This document shows positions 22,293 to 33,270 of a stretch of DNA of 64,000 nt, piece after piece. Within the stretch, counting starts at the first letter, position 1. Every line of letters begins with the position of its first letter. Origin of the DNA: Fremontodendron californicum (Eukaryota > Streptophyta > Magnoliopsida > Malvales > Malvaceae); assembly GCA_030761205.1 (NCBI GenBank), contig JAULJL010000040.1:12904603-12968602 (forward strand). The letters run 5' to 3'. The position numbers and the translations under genes were made by a program. The notes beneath the pieces are model-generated. The model had not been told where the DNA came from. It saw only the letters and a list, made by a program, of their open reading frames with translations, and ran no database searches.

Positions 22293-24422
22293 GACGGAGC
22301 TTGGATTTTCCTCCAGTAGAAATTGTTCCTTAGAAAGAAAGATGGTAGATTGGGAGAGAGATTTTGATCCAAAGATTGAACAAGGTTATTCCCTTTTACA
22401 GCTAATAATAAGATGGACATATGCATGCAATAAAGAGAGGAAGAATAAGAGATATCACACCTAATAAATGAGAATTAATATATCAAGCATGGGCTGATTT
22501 TATCTTATTTCTAAGATAATCTGAAATATTTGATATAATCTGACATTTAACTCTAAGATATTGGAATCTGGAATTGTTGATTCTGATCTGATATCAAATC
22601 TATGCATAATCCTGAAGTTTGTTTCACAATTTTATGATTTCATTCATCACAGACACAAATTAAAGAAGCGAATATTAGAGTAGCCACAATGTGGGATAAT
22701 CCTTAAACATTCCAATGCCATTTGTGCTCTGCTCCTTATTACTGTGCCTAAAAACCCAAAAAAGAAGTTTGCAGGATTTATCAAGCAACGAATGAAAAAG
22801 AAGTTTGAACCCAGGATTTAACCCAGTTAGTTCATGCAAACTACCCTTAAAAAGTGACATCTAGCACATTTTCCTTTCCCCGTCTTGAAAGCTTACCTCT
22901 GACCCATGACATGCCAGCAATTCCATATGCAAGCAATATTTAGAGAGTACTTTTGAGAACATGATTAATATGCTGGAATTCATTGTATAAACATCAAGAC
23001 TTTCCACACACACAGGAAGTCTAAGAGTTCTGCAGGGAAATAAGTTGTTGGTTGTTCTGCTAGTGGCATCCTATGTTACTCCGACTCTTCGTTTTCTCTG
23101 AAGTACCCATGTCCGACACATATTCGGACAAGGATATGGGGGTATGATTATCCAAATATATGAAAAAACTTAGAAAAATTGAGTATACCCGTGTCGAACA
23201 CATACCCATATCTAAACACTTAGCCCCGAGTCCGAGTAACATAGGTGGCATCTACATAATCATCTTAATTGGAGTTATCTGAATAAACAAACTTTTTTTT
23301 TCCCATTGAGCCGCTTCTAACATGAAACTCTCGTGCTCTTTATATGATATTATTTGCCCCTATTATGATTTATGAAGCTACTAATTCATCTTTAACTATC
23401 ATTGTCCCCTCTTTAATAAGTTCCATTGGCACCAATTGTAACTTAAACCAGCCAAAAAAGTTTAAATTTTGCCTATCAGCTTTCTCAAAGCCATGACAAT
23501 ATCAGCAAGTTAAACTAAAATCAAAGTTAGCTTCAGAAAAATATTTAGTTAACAGATACAAAGACCATAGATAAATGCATAAGAAGACCAATTAAGCAAA
23601 TGAGAACATCTCATGAGAAACCTGAAATCAGAGAAGAATGTATTATCTTAGAACTTAGAAGACTTCATATCCATGCACTTTGAATCCTCCTGTTTCAACA
23701 ATTCTCTCCCGATAGATAAGAAGACTCATGGAGAGTCTCCACGAACCTTCACTCAGTTCATTTTTTCCTGATACTTTCGAAAATGGACCCCAAAGTCAGT
23801 GGCCAAAGCTCCTAAAAAAATGTCTGAGAGACAACAATGACAGTGGCTAGGACACCATCTCTAAGTATCCACAAATTCATTCTATTTCATAAATAGGCAT
23901 TTTAATCAGATGGAATTAGCTTATTATTTAAATAGGCTCTTTCCATACTCAATCTTCATTAAAAAAATAAAAAAGCTAAGCTTATTTGGACACTGGGCTT
24001 TTAAAACTTGAGAGATATTATCAGGAAAATTCAGCTTGAATTCTCATTCAAGCTAAACTGCTTGATGGGTAAAGACAAATGTCCACTAAATCCTACAAAA
24101 TCTGCTCAAGAAACAGAGGTTGACACTATAAATCAATTCCCTTCTAACATACAAGTCATCCAAACAGAGAATAACAGTCCCTTCAAGGACAAATAGTTAA
24201 AACATGAGATCAAAGCACATAATCAAGAACCATAACACAGTTTGCATTAATAGTACCATGAAATAACAAGAACTGTCAAGATTCAAGAACCGTACCATAA
24301 CTACTGCATTTAGTTTTCAACTATGAGACTAGAAAACACAATGTCAGCACCCTAGCCTACACATAAATTTTGCTTTCCCATTAACCTGTCTACTGTTAGA
24401 ACCATACAAGCATTGACTTCCA
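22293..24422. other. Intergenic region left of the zinc-ribbon gene
   Basis: Contains the promoter side of the bHLH gene at the left end, palindromic MITE copy 4 (23071-23244), and the 3' flank of the zinc-ribbon gene at the right end. No further gene is supported; open frames are short and lack domains. Confidence 0.7.
23071..23244. mobile_element. Palindromic TATGTT MITE, copy 4, with 8-bp target duplication
   Basis: Complete copy with ends CTATGTTACTCCGACTC and GAGTCCGAGTAACATAG. A perfect 8-bp duplication GTGGCATC flanks it at 23063-23070 and 23245-23252. This is the cleanest copy for defining the family ends. Confidence 0.93.
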
Positions 24423-25301
24423 TCAACAAATATCCCTCAAACCAACAAATATATCATCATCTCCCTCAAAGAACTCCAACTCATCCTCATTACAACCATT
24501 CTGATCACTTCCACTTCCAAGCCTTATTCCACCATCACTTCCAAGATCACCATCTGCAACTCCATTCCCAAACTCCACATTCATTTCCACAACACTCACT
24601 TTCTCAACTTTCTTCCCCTTTACCCCTCTCCCCGCCAGTTTCTTTGTATTCCTCGGCACGGATTTTACTCTCTTCATTACACCCCTTCCTTCACCATTGT
24701 TCAAACCTTCTACTTTCACTTTACCAGCCTCATTTCTCACATCCACTTCCTTCTTCTGAGCATCACTCCTTCCTTCACCATTGTTCAAACCTTCTACTTT
24801 CACTTTACCAGCCTCATTTTTCACATCCATTTCCTTCTTCTCAGCATCACTATCATCAGAAATCTCCACAACATCACGCTTTTTCCCAGTATCTCCCGCA
24901 CTAACCTCTTTCTTGTCACCCAATACAATATTCCCAGAATAACCTGATTGGAAAGACCCATATCCAGAATAATACCCACCTTCTTTCCCTTTCACCAATA
25001 AACCTTCCGGCGGCGCCGCCACCGCCACTGCATGAAACCGATTTCTACAATTCTGACAAAGCAAGCAGCACTCTTTATACTTCTTTTCATACTCGTACAA
25101 GTAACAGCAGTAGGAACAAACAGTCCAAAATGTGCCCCTTTCATTTTCAGTCTGCAAAGGACCTTTCTTTGGCTCATTTTTTCCACTTTCTTCTTGCTTT
25201 AGATCATTCGTTTTGAGCTCATTGCCATCGCAACACATGTTAAAAAAATGGGTTTCCTGTCTTTGGTCGTCTGCAATCTTTTTTTTGGATGGTTTGCTCA
25301 T
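24423..25301 (-). CDS. Zinc-ribbon protein with acidic/Lys-rich tail, function unknown
   Basis: A 292-residue single-exon protein. The start was taken at MSKPSKKK; an in-frame ATG eleven codons upstream exists. Residues about 58-93 form a zinc ribbon: FWTVCSYC (C62, C65) and CLLCQNC (C82, C85), followed by FHAV. This segment resembles the ribbon found after the J domain in plant DnaJ-like proteins, but no J domain or HPD motif is present here. The rest is low complexity: VVEISDDSD at 144-152 looks like a SUMO-interacting motif, a 28-residue unit is repeated at 152-179 and 180-207, then a basic stretch (KRVKSVPRNTKK), and an acidic C terminus (EDELEFFEGDDD). A nuclear, protein-binding role is inference only. 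Confidence 0.8.
   Translation of the reverse strand: MSKPSKKKIADDQRQETHFFNMCCDGNELKTNDLKQEESGKNEPKKGPLQTENERGTFWTVCSYCCYLYEYEKKYKECCLLCQNCRNRFHAVAVAAPPEGLLVKGKEGGYYSGYGSFQSGYSGNIVLGDKKEVSAGDTGKKRDVVEISDDSDAEKKEMDVKNEAGKVKVEGLNNGEGRSDAQKKEVDVRNEAGKVKVEGLNNGEGRGVMKRVKSVPRNTKKLAGRGVKGKKVEKVSVVEMNVEFGNGVADGDLGSDGGIRLGSGSDQNGCNEDELEFFEGDDDIFVGLRDIC
24681..24848 (-). repeat. In-frame tandem 84-bp duplication in the zinc-ribbon gene
   Basis: Two 84-bp units (24765-24848 and 24681-24764) code for 28-residue repeats ending NEAGKVKVEGLNNGEGR. They differ at only a few residues (for example E/Q, M/V, K/R), so the duplication is fairly young and kept the reading frame. Confidence 0.93.
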
Positions 25302-25904
25302 TGTTTTGTGGTGGATTGAAACCAAAGTTAGCAACTTTTTGAGTAAAAGATAAGTTATCGGTCATTGGGGTTTAAGTCTTAAAGAGAATGGAGGGTTTGG
25401 GTTAGGATTAGGGGTCGGGTTTTGAAGTCGGATTTCTAGGATAGAGGACAAAGGAGTTAAAGGAGTCGCTGGGACTTAGAAACTGTCGGCGAGCCCTGGA
25501 TTTGGTAAGTCCAACTAATTCGGGTCGTATATGGGGCGGCCCGGCAGGAGAGTGCCGAGAGGGAACAGGGAAGACGGAAGAAGAAAATAATTTTTGTGGT
25601 TAGATTTAAATGGAAGTAAAAAGACATGAAATTTTGAAATACCGAATATGGACATGGTGGCAAACTTGGAGATGAGGGTGTTTTGGTCATTCCATATTGG
25701 CCAATATCAAGTTATAAATAACTTCTCTTAGCATGCAGTACAACTGTCATTGATGCACCCAAAAACCCTGAAATTTAGAGCGACAAAATGAATTTGAATT
25801 CAAAACTCTGTTTGAAAATTTCTGAAGTCGAATTTAAGGTCAATGGCGGATCCTTTAAGAGCCTTAGGGGGCCATGGCCCTCCCAAAATTTTGAAAACCC
25901 CATG

Positions 25905-25936
<32 letters not shown>

Positions 25937-26067
25937 CTTAATTAAGGTCCCAAAACTCCAATATACATTTATTCAATTTTTTTCATAATTTATTATTTAT
26001 TTATTGAACTTCATTAATCGTTAATGATCAATCACATCTTTTGAAATTAATATATTAGTTACAAGTA

Positions 26068-26250
26068 AATCTGTCTAAAGGTTGAGTTATCTGTTCAAAC
26101 TGGAATGTCCATCCAATATTTAGGAGGGTTTAGACAAAAATATTAGATTTGAAAAAAAGGCTTGGACAAAAAATGAGATCCGTTTAAAAAATGAGCTGGA
26201 CCTTCAGCATGGCATTTTTTGTCTATGTTTGGCTTAGCTCGACTTGTCTT
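26068..26250 (+). repeat. Dispersed repeat, family G, partial copy 2
   Basis: Shares GTTATCTGTTCAAACTGGAA, GGTTTAGACAAAAATATTAG and GGCTTGGACAAAAAATGAGA blocks with copy 1 at 7372. The second half is missing or too decayed to follow. Confidence 0.65.
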
Positions 26251-26891
26251 ACTATAAGTAACATAAATTTTTAATAGGAATTGATTATTTTTTTTTAAAA
26301 ATAATCAATCTTTAGAGAAATCGATGATTCTATATACAAATTAGGTGAGTTTGAGTAACATTTTTATATGTCGAACCGAACCTACACAGAATTTTTATCT
26401 ATATTTTCGATATAAGAATATTGTTAATTTATAATTTATATGTTCTATGTTATACATAATATGAATTCATGTAATGTGTATTTTTTTTTAATTAGCTCAT
26501 TAATTTAAAATTAAAGTTGTGTAAATTTGTCATTTTGTTTTAGTATTTGTTTATATCTAGAAATCTATTTTTTATGTTAATAAAAGTATAGAATTTATTT
26601 AATAAAAAATAATAAAATAAAATTAATTTTGCCCCTCAAAGACTCAACGTCAAAATTCATCACTGTTTGAGGTAGTTTTAGTTCGAAATTATTCGAATTT
26701 GAAAGAGTCCGCATTAAAAATAGATTGAATTATGAATCCAAATTGATTCGAATTGAAAAAATCTAAATTTAATATGATTCAAACTCAAAAAAAATCGAAC
26801 TTAAAAAAATTTAAACCCAATATTATTTGAACTCGAAATAATTCAAATCCGTCCAATTGCTATCTCTACGAAAATCCACTTGGACAGGCCG

Positions 26892-27169
26892 TAGAGGTGA
26901 TCATGGGCCGGGCCGGGCCACGGCCCGGTATTTTTTTTTCCTCTGCCCAGGCCCGGCCCTGGGTAGCCCAAACCCTCCCGTTTAGGCCCGAAATACTGTT
27001 CATTGGAATAAAAAAATAAATTTTTTATTTTTTTTATAATTAAAATTAAATAAAATAATATTATTATAATAAAAATCACTGTTCCGGGCCGGGCCGGCCC
27101 GGAACATAAAATATCCTACCCGGGCCCGGCCCAATACGGGCCGGGCCTGCCGGGTCGGGAGCAGGTCTA
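26892..27169. mobile_element. hAT-like GC-end MITE, copy B
   Basis: Runs from TAGAGGTGATCATGGGCC to GAGCAGGTCTA with very GC-rich subterminal blocks (GGGCCGGGCCGG). The flanking 8-mers ACAGGCCG (26884-26891) and ACAGGCCA (27170-27177) match at seven of eight positions. Confidence 0.85.
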
Positions 27170-27501
27170 ACAGGCCACATTCATCATTGAAAGGGAGAAA
27201 TTACAAACACAGGTACTCTTCTGGGAAGTATTTACAAAATAGGACACCAGTGTCTATCAAATAAGAAAGAAAGGGGAAAAGAAAAATTATCAGACGTAGA
27301 TGATAACGATAGACACAAAGCTTAAGAGTCATGTTTCTTCTTTTCTGGTTTCATGAATCTTCAAAAAAATTAAAGAGAAAAGAAACTAAAAATGGCAGTT
27401 CTTGGATTATACAGATGCTCAGAAATGCTTAAAGGAAATATATGTAGACCTTATCAATACAGTATAAAAGGGCATCAGGAAAAAGCCAATACTCAGTTGT
27501 T

Positions 27502-27759
27502 TCATGCAATCATTTTTACGAAGTGACATTCAACGAATCTAAGTTCGAATTCCAGCATCTTATTGACATAGCAATTCAATGCCTCCAAAGGTGAAATAGA
27601 ACTTTTGACATGCTTGGATAACTCCTTACATTTAATCTTATTGACATCCGAATCCAAGTGACTGATGTCCAGGTGAGTTTTAATGCGCCAAATGAGTTTT
27701 CTGACTGAGATTTTCTCACAACATTTACTGTAAATTTGTGGTTTGGAATGTGAACTGCT
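27502..27759 (-). pseudogene. Unrecognised open segment, possible exon remnant
   Basis: The minus strand is open for 85 codons without an ATG start, ending at TGA (27504-27502). The translation is protein-like, including KISVRKLIWRIKTHLDIS and ALNCYVNKMLEFELRF. I do not recognise the family. It could be the last exon of a lost gene, or chance. On the plus strand, a segment at about 27992-28104 is also open and ends SSGSRSRLE before a stop. Neither has a convincing neighbouring exon. Confidence 0.3.
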
Positions 27760-28165
27760 TCACGATCTTCCCCTCTTACTATTGTTGATTACCACCAACC
27801 AACATGCTGAATATGAAAAAAAAAAAAAACATCAAGATCCATATAAACTTCTTTGCTGATTAGGATAGGAACATTGATGCGGTAACATTTTCTCTTACGA
27901 TGGAAAATTTATGCTCAGTTTCTTTAGTGTTCAATTTTTATGTCCTTTTCTAAATCTTCCTATGGTTTTGCAGGTGTAAGAAATGGGAGTGACTAGCCTA
28001 TATATGTTGGCAATGGGGGGGTAAACATCGGAGCTCTAAGGCAGGGAATGTCAGAATTTTCTCGAAAATCTGAACCATCTAGTGGGAGTAGGAGCAGGCT
28101 CGAGTAAGATTTTCCATTGTTGTATCATAAATCCATGATAATGATATCAATATCATCCTGAAAAC

Positions 28166-28327
28166 TTATGTTACTCTGATTCGGGTGTGAGTATCGGACA
28201 CGGGTATGTTCAATTTTTTTTCCAAGATTTTTCGTATTTAGAGGGTCTTTGAAAAATCATATCCCATATCCATTTTCGGAATTATGTCGAACATGGGTAT
28301 TTTAAAAAAAATGAAGAGTCGGCATAG
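28166..28327. mobile_element. Palindromic TATGTT MITE, copy 5, with 8-bp target duplication
   Basis: Runs from TTATGTTACTCTGATTCGG to AGAGTCGGCATAG. A perfect 8-bp duplication CTGAAAAC flanks it at 28158-28165 and 28328-28335. Together with copy 4 it fixes the target size of the family. Confidence 0.9.
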
Positions 28328-28652
28328 CTGAAAACTGCCATGGATTATGATATTTTAGTACTTAGCAGCAAATGCCATCTAGTTAGCATGTTCTTGTTCT
28401 ACAATAAATTGTTCTGTGACTGAGCCACATGCATCTATTTCTCAGTTGCTGTGGTTTGATGGGGGAATATATTTCACATATTGTATTGTTGTTCAAAATT
28501 CTTGGCACTCTATTTCTTGTTGTAATGGAAAAAATTCACTGCAAGTTTAGGTTATTTTGCAGGCTTTTTGTTGGTTTTGTGAACACTTCAGAATGAACTG
28601 CTGCTGTTGCTTTGATTTGATTTGAACCTTTCATGTTCTGGAAAGGAAGATG

Positions 28653-28813
28653 CTATGTTACCCGAATTTAGGTGAGTGTTAGATACGGGTATATTTAAAT
28701 TTTTAAATTTTTTTTTCATATATTAAGAAGATCATACCTCTATACTCATATTCGAATATGTGTCGGATACAACACGGACACTTTAGGGAAAATGAAGAGT
28801 GCAGGTAACATAG
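28653..28813. mobile_element. Palindromic TATGTT MITE, copy 6
   Basis: Runs from CTATGTTACCCGAATTTAGG to GAGTGCAGGTAACATAG. No target duplication is visible. The insertion lies 325 bp from copy 5 and is more diverged. Confidence 0.8.
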
Positions 28814-29297
28814 CAATACACTTCCCCATCCAAATTCAACTTCTTCATAACAGTGTCCTTTTCTCATTTAACAGGGATGAACTTTTGCATTGCACCACTA
28901 GGAACATGAAAAGTCTTTAATGGTTGAACAAACTTTCCTCCAAATAACAGTGATAAATTGTCCAAAGCTCTTATAATTACAAAAAAAAAAAAAAAAAAGA
29001 GTTAAGCAACAACCATCCACCTCCACAAGGAGAAAAATCTTAAGGGAAATTACAAGAGAACATGCTGTCTGGCTCTTGAAAATGAAACAATGAATCAATG
29101 TGGTAAATTGTTACTGGCAGATAATACATGCATGAATCTGTCATATACAAAGCTGAAAAAGAAAATGAAATCCATGGTTTGCACACAAGCTGGATTGTTT
29201 CAGAAAACTTATTTAATGGGAAGAAAGAGGAAGAGAAAAAGAAAAAAAAAAACCCATCAATCACACTGCTGTATTGATAATAGCTTATTTCTTTAGA

Positions 29298-32006
29298 TTA
29301 GTTGAGCTGTCTAAATGGTGATCTTTCTTCAATAAGAGAATCAGGTTTTCTAGTTGCTGGAGAAGAAAGAAGACTATTCTTGTTCTCTTTAAGAGAGTCA
29401 AAAAGTTCATCACTATCTTTCAGGTCTGAAACGTTATTGTCAAAAGACTGCACTATAAGGACAAGGTCATCTTTCTCTTTCTTGATAGTTTCTCCAACCT
29501 CCACTTGCTCAAGAAGAGAAGCTTCTAATTCTTTACGCAATGCTCGACTTCCTTCAAGATCAACATTTAACCGCTCAGCAATAGATTTCCATATCCATAA
29601 TTCAAATTCAATTTCATGTCCTTCACAAATTTTCTTAACCAATTCAGAATTTGCTTTTTCCAAAGCATTGTGAACTTCTTTCAGGTTCCTTTCTGAGTCA
29701 CTGTCAATCTGAGAAATTTGCTCTTCTAGTTGAAGTTGGCACCTAGATGACTCCTCAAACATTTCCTTGTACCTGTCAAGTTCTTTCTGCCTCAGGGCCC
29801 ATTTTTCTTCCAAGTGATCTGATGATTCAATACTCTCCATTAAAGAAGCTGTCCTCTCACGTTCTTCAGCCAATTCAAAGTTTGCAGTTTCTAAAGCATC
29901 ACAAACTTCTTGAATTTTCTCTCCAACTTCATTTTTCATATGCACAGATTGCTGTTCTAACTGACTTTGACTCCTAGATGCTTCCTCAAGCATTTCCCGT
30001 GTCTGGAGCCACTGCTCTTCAATCTGTTCTAAAGGCTCAACCCTCTTCATCAAAGAAGCTGTTCTCTCTTGTTCTTCAGTCAATTCAGATTTTGCTGTTT
30101 CTAAAGCATCACAAACTCCTCTAAGTTTCTCTCTGGATTCACTTTCTATCTGCAAAGCTTGCTCTTCCAAGTGTATTTGACACCTAGATGCTTCCTCAAG
30201 CCTTTCTTTATACCTCTCAAGCTCTTTCTGCATCAGGAGCCACTGTCCTTCAATAAGATCCAAGGACTCAACTCTCCTTAACAAAGACGCTACGTTCTCC
30301 CGTTCTTCTGCCAGTTCAGAATTCACCACATCTAAAGCATCACAGACTTCTCTAATTTTTTCTTTTGAATCATTATCCACCTGCAAAGCTTGCTCTTTCA
30401 ACCGAAGTTGACACCTCGATGATTCCTCGAGCATTTCTTTACATCTATTGAACTCTTTCTCCATTAGCTGATGCTTATCCTCAAGTTGATCTAAGGTATC
30501 AACCCTCCTGGATAATATTGTTGTCCTCTCGCGTTCTTCTGCAATGTCTCTCTGAGCATTGGCCAGAGCAGTATTTTTCATCTCGAGCTGCTGCCTTAGA
30601 ATAGAAAGATTCTCTAACCTATCTTTCTCATGGAGACCTAACTCAGCCTCAACATTTGCAAGTTTAAGTTGGGCCTCAGACATTCCTGACTTCAATAGCA
30701 GTAACATCATAGAAATCTCCTCATTCTGCAATTTCAACTGAACAGCTGAAGACAGGCAACCTTCAACTTCCATCTCGAGCACTTTGAGAGCGGAATCTTT
30801 ACTCTCTAACTGAGAGCTGTAATCATTTAATTTCCTGGTCATTTCCTCCTGCTTAGAGTTCCATTCAGCTTCTTTAGCTCTAAGATTTGTTGAACACTCC
30901 TTGTGCATCTGCTCCACACTTTTGAGCTTGTTTTTCAGTTTTGAAAGATAAGAGGAACTTCCAGCTTCCTGAATTCTAGCTTCCTGCAGTTCTTTGAGGG
31001 ATGTCAACAACTCTTGATTTTCTTGCTCCAGTTTTCCTGCTCGATATTCCATTTCCTTATAAAATGACTCCTTTGTGCCCAATAAATGTCTCAGAGTTGC
31101 AACTTCATTGTCCCTTTGGGAATTATTCAAGCAGTCCAGTTGTGACTTTGCATCCTGGCATTCAGAAAAAACATTTTCATAGCGTGTTTTAAACTCTGAA
31201 ATTTCAACTTCCAGGTACTTTCTTCGGGTTTCTTCATGAGCCAAGGCTTGATTGCACAACTGCAACCGGTTTTGAAGGTCTCCTGTAATTCGGATCTGAG
31301 AATCTAATCCTGTCTGCAGCAAATAAATCTCATCGAGCAATGTAGATTTTTCTTGCTCCCACTCTTTCTTACTCACCTTGAACCGGTTTCGAAGCTTCTC
31401 ATGGGCTTCTTCTAGGTGTTTGAACTGCTCCTTCTTCCATTTTAGCTGATCTTCAACCTTCCTCCTGTCTTCCTCTACCTTGACCAACAAATCATCTCTT
31501 TCTCTCAACTCCTTCAGATTTTTGGTCTTATTCTCTGCTTCTGAACACTTCTTCTTCGAAACTGACAAGTGCCCTTTGAGACCTTCAATCTCTGCCTTAA
31601 GCACATTAATTTTTTGTTCTTGATCTATATTCTTCTCATCTGCCTCATCTAAAGCCAATACCAACTTTCTATTTTCCTGCTCCCATTTCTGATTCTTTTC
31701 ATCACGCTTAGCTCTCAACTTATCATTAGCAGCATTCAAATGCTTGACGATAGATTCTTTTTCATTCAGACTGTATTTAAGATCTTCATTAGTTTGCTTT
31801 ACCAGCGAGATTTCTTCTTCTTTTTCAAGAACCTGTTGCGCCTGCTTCTCGATTTTTGAACTAACTTCTTGAATGTTTATTATCTGCTCATTCTGGACTT
31901 TCTTCAAGTGCTCACATAATTCAGCTTTGCTTATGAAATCTGCCCTTAGCTTCTCATTCTCAACTTTGACTTCTTCTAGCTCTTCATAAACCTTCTCCAT
32001 TGCCAT
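29298..32006 (-). CDS. Long coiled-coil protein, At4g38062 type
   Basis: A 902-residue, intronless coding region. The N terminus (MEKVYEELEEVKVENEKLR, SKAELCEHLKK) and the C terminus (ERSPFRQLN) match what I recall of the plant family around At4g38062, whose function is not established. Almost the whole protein is predicted heptad-type coiled coil rich in Glu, Lys, Leu and Gln; there is no membrane segment or enzymatic motif. Residues about 488-790 are four tandem repeats of 70-77 residues, each opening with EERERT-like sequence, passing through LEESSRCQL-like sequence and closing with VCDALE-like sequence. Start taken at MAMEK; MEKVYEE two codons later is equally possible. A splice acceptor seven bases upstream of the ATG shows a 5'-UTR intron. 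A scaffold or cytoskeleton-linked role is inference. Confidence 0.88.
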   Translation of the reverse strand: MAMEKVYEELEEVKVENEKLRADFISKAELCEHLKKVQNEQIINIQEVSSKIEKQAQQVLEKEEEISLVKQTNEDLKYSLNEKESIVKHLNAANDKLRAKRDEKNQKWEQENRKLVLALDEADEKNIDQEQKINVLKAEIEGLKGHLSVSKKKCSEAENKTKNLKELRERDDLLVKVEEDRRKVEDQLKWKKEQFKHLEEAHEKLRNRFKVSKKEWEQEKSTLLDEIYLLQTGLDSQIRITGDLQNRLQLCNQALAHEETRRKYLEVEISEFKTRYENVFSECQDAKSQLDCLNNSQRDNEVATLRHLLGTKESFYKEMEYRAGKLEQENQELLTSLKELQEARIQEAGSSSYLSKLKNKLKSVEQMHKECSTNLRAKEAEWNSKQEEMTRKLNDYSSQLESKDSALKVLEMEVEGCLSSAVQLKLQNEEISMMLLLLKSGMSEAQLKLANVEAELGLHEKDRLENLSILRQQLEMKNTALANAQRDIAEERERTTILSRRVDTLDQLEDKHQLMEKEFNRCKEMLEESSRCQLRLKEQALQVDNDSKEKIREVCDALDVVNSELAEERENVASLLRRVESLDLIEGQWLLMQKELERYKERLEEASRCQIHLEEQALQIESESREKLRGVCDALETAKSELTEEQERTASLMKRVEPLEQIEEQWLQTREMLEEASRSQSQLEQQSVHMKNEVGEKIQEVCDALETANFELAEERERTASLMESIESSDHLEEKWALRQKELDRYKEMFEESSRCQLQLEEQISQIDSDSERNLKEVHNALEKANSELVKKICEGHEIEFELWIWKSIAERLNVDLEGSRALRKELEASLLEQVEVGETIKKEKDDLVLIVQSFDNNVSDLKDSDELFDSLKENKNSLLSSPATRKPDSLIEERSPFRQLN
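29640..30545 (-). repeat. Four tandem repeats in the coiled-coil gene
   Basis: Unit starts on the minus strand are near 30545, 30312, 30081 and 29870, giving lengths of 77, 77, 70 and 77 codons. Unit 3 is shortened by seven codons in its middle, where the equivalent of KELERYKE is missing. Seven codons keep both the reading frame and one full heptad. Confidence 0.88.
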
Positions 32007-32013
32007 TTTTTCC

Positions 32014-32632
32014 CTGAAAATATATATCCAAAATTACACTTTTTTGCAAGCAAAGCTCAAATCTTTTAGCTAACAAGTTTAGGAGGATCTTAAAACTAAC
32101 ATTATGTCCCAAAGATAATGGCTGACAATTAAGTGAAAACATTGCTATAGTTATTACTCATAAAATATTTAAATAAGCATATAAATAGTATTATCCATCA
32201 GAATTCCTTAGTGCTTTAAACTGAATTGAAATATCTTTTATAAAGAAAAATCAAGATCTAATGTCGTTTTCTTTTCTATGCATTTCCGGGGAAACAAACG
32301 GAGGGAAGCAATTGCAAGATCTAATTAAACATTAAAATTGAAAAACAACTAAAACCCTACAGCCACAAAACACAAAATAAAGAAAAAATATTTTTAAAGA
32401 AAACTTCACAATGCAACAAATTAGTAATAACCCACAAGCAGCAAATGAATATTTTTATTAAACTCAGGAGGATTAAGGGAAAGAAAAAAAAATAGTTATC
32501 AGTTTTCTCCTACGTTTTGAACTTCCTTGGCTCTTTTCTTTTTATTTTAATGGGAGGTTGAGTGGTGTCTTGGAGTTTCTCAGTAAACAAACGGAAAAAT
32601 AACTAGAAGAGAAGAAAGACGCATAAAAGTAC
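32014..32632 (-). other. 5'-UTR intron of the coiled-coil gene
   Basis: On the minus strand a donor CCAG|GTACTT at 32633/32632 and an acceptor TTTTCAG|GGAAAA at 32014/32013 border a 619-bp AT-rich intron. The upstream leader exon, rich in purine, lies right of 32633. No ATG occurs between the acceptor and MAMEK. Confidence 0.65.
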
Positions 32633-33150
32633 CTGGTTTTCAGATTTATATATTCTTCATCTGAGGGGGATTTACGCAAGTTCTTTTTCTTTGCGGTTCT
32701 CGAAATTTAAAGATTACGAAGAGAAAATATGCAGAAAATGGAGGGGGAAAAAAAAAAGAACGAAAAAGAAATGAGGGAGTTGTTCAAAAAGAGCCGTTAA
32801 GAGAGAGGTAATGGGAATTTAATATTTATGAGACAGAGACTTAACGCCGTTAGGCTTGGATGGCCCTTATGTAATGGAAGTTGGGTTGAATTGGGCTAAG
32901 GTGGGCCAGTTGCTATGGGCTTTTTAACTCACTGCTTTGATAGAATTTTAAGTCATCTTAAACATTGATATAGACTTGACAATTTTAAATAAGATACGAT
33001 TATACGATAAAAAAATAATTAAAATATGAAAAAGTAAAACGACACAAATGTATAAACATGTCAAAATTTATATAATATAAATTATTAACGTATCAAAACT
33101 TATATAAATATATAATATCTTAAACACGATTATGACACATAAAATAATTT

Positions 33151-33270
33151 AAAATGCACATCATGTAATGTAACTTCTTACGATTAGTCCAAATAGCCAT
33201 ATTTTAATAGACGAATATGCCTATAGGTTTTGTAAGTTAAAATGGGAAAGATATGCTGATTAGCTCATAA
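33151..33270 (+). repeat. Dispersed 120-bp duplication, copy 1
   Basis: Pairs with 36891-37009. Shared blocks include AAAATGCACATCATG, AGTCCAAATAGCCATATT and TATAGGTTTTGTAAGTTAAA. Similarity ends at GCTCATA in both copies. Confidence 0.9.

Larger units (their letters stand above)
25302..29297. other. Intergenic region with repeats and unassigned open segments
   Basis: 25302-25700 is the promoter side of the zinc-ribbon gene. From about 25835 there is a mobile-element remnant starting CAATGGCGGATCC with GGGGGCCATGGCCCTCCC, a TA tract (25906-25932), a partial family G repeat and hAT-like MITE copy B. 27180-28140 is less AT-rich and holds open stretches that might be exon remnants. Two palindromic MITEs (copies 5 and 6) follow. 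Confidence 0.65.

Noticed and set aside
24413..24904. 163-codon plus-strand frame full of His, Pro and Ser
   Set aside because: It is the antisense shadow of the Lys/Glu-rich zinc-ribbon gene.
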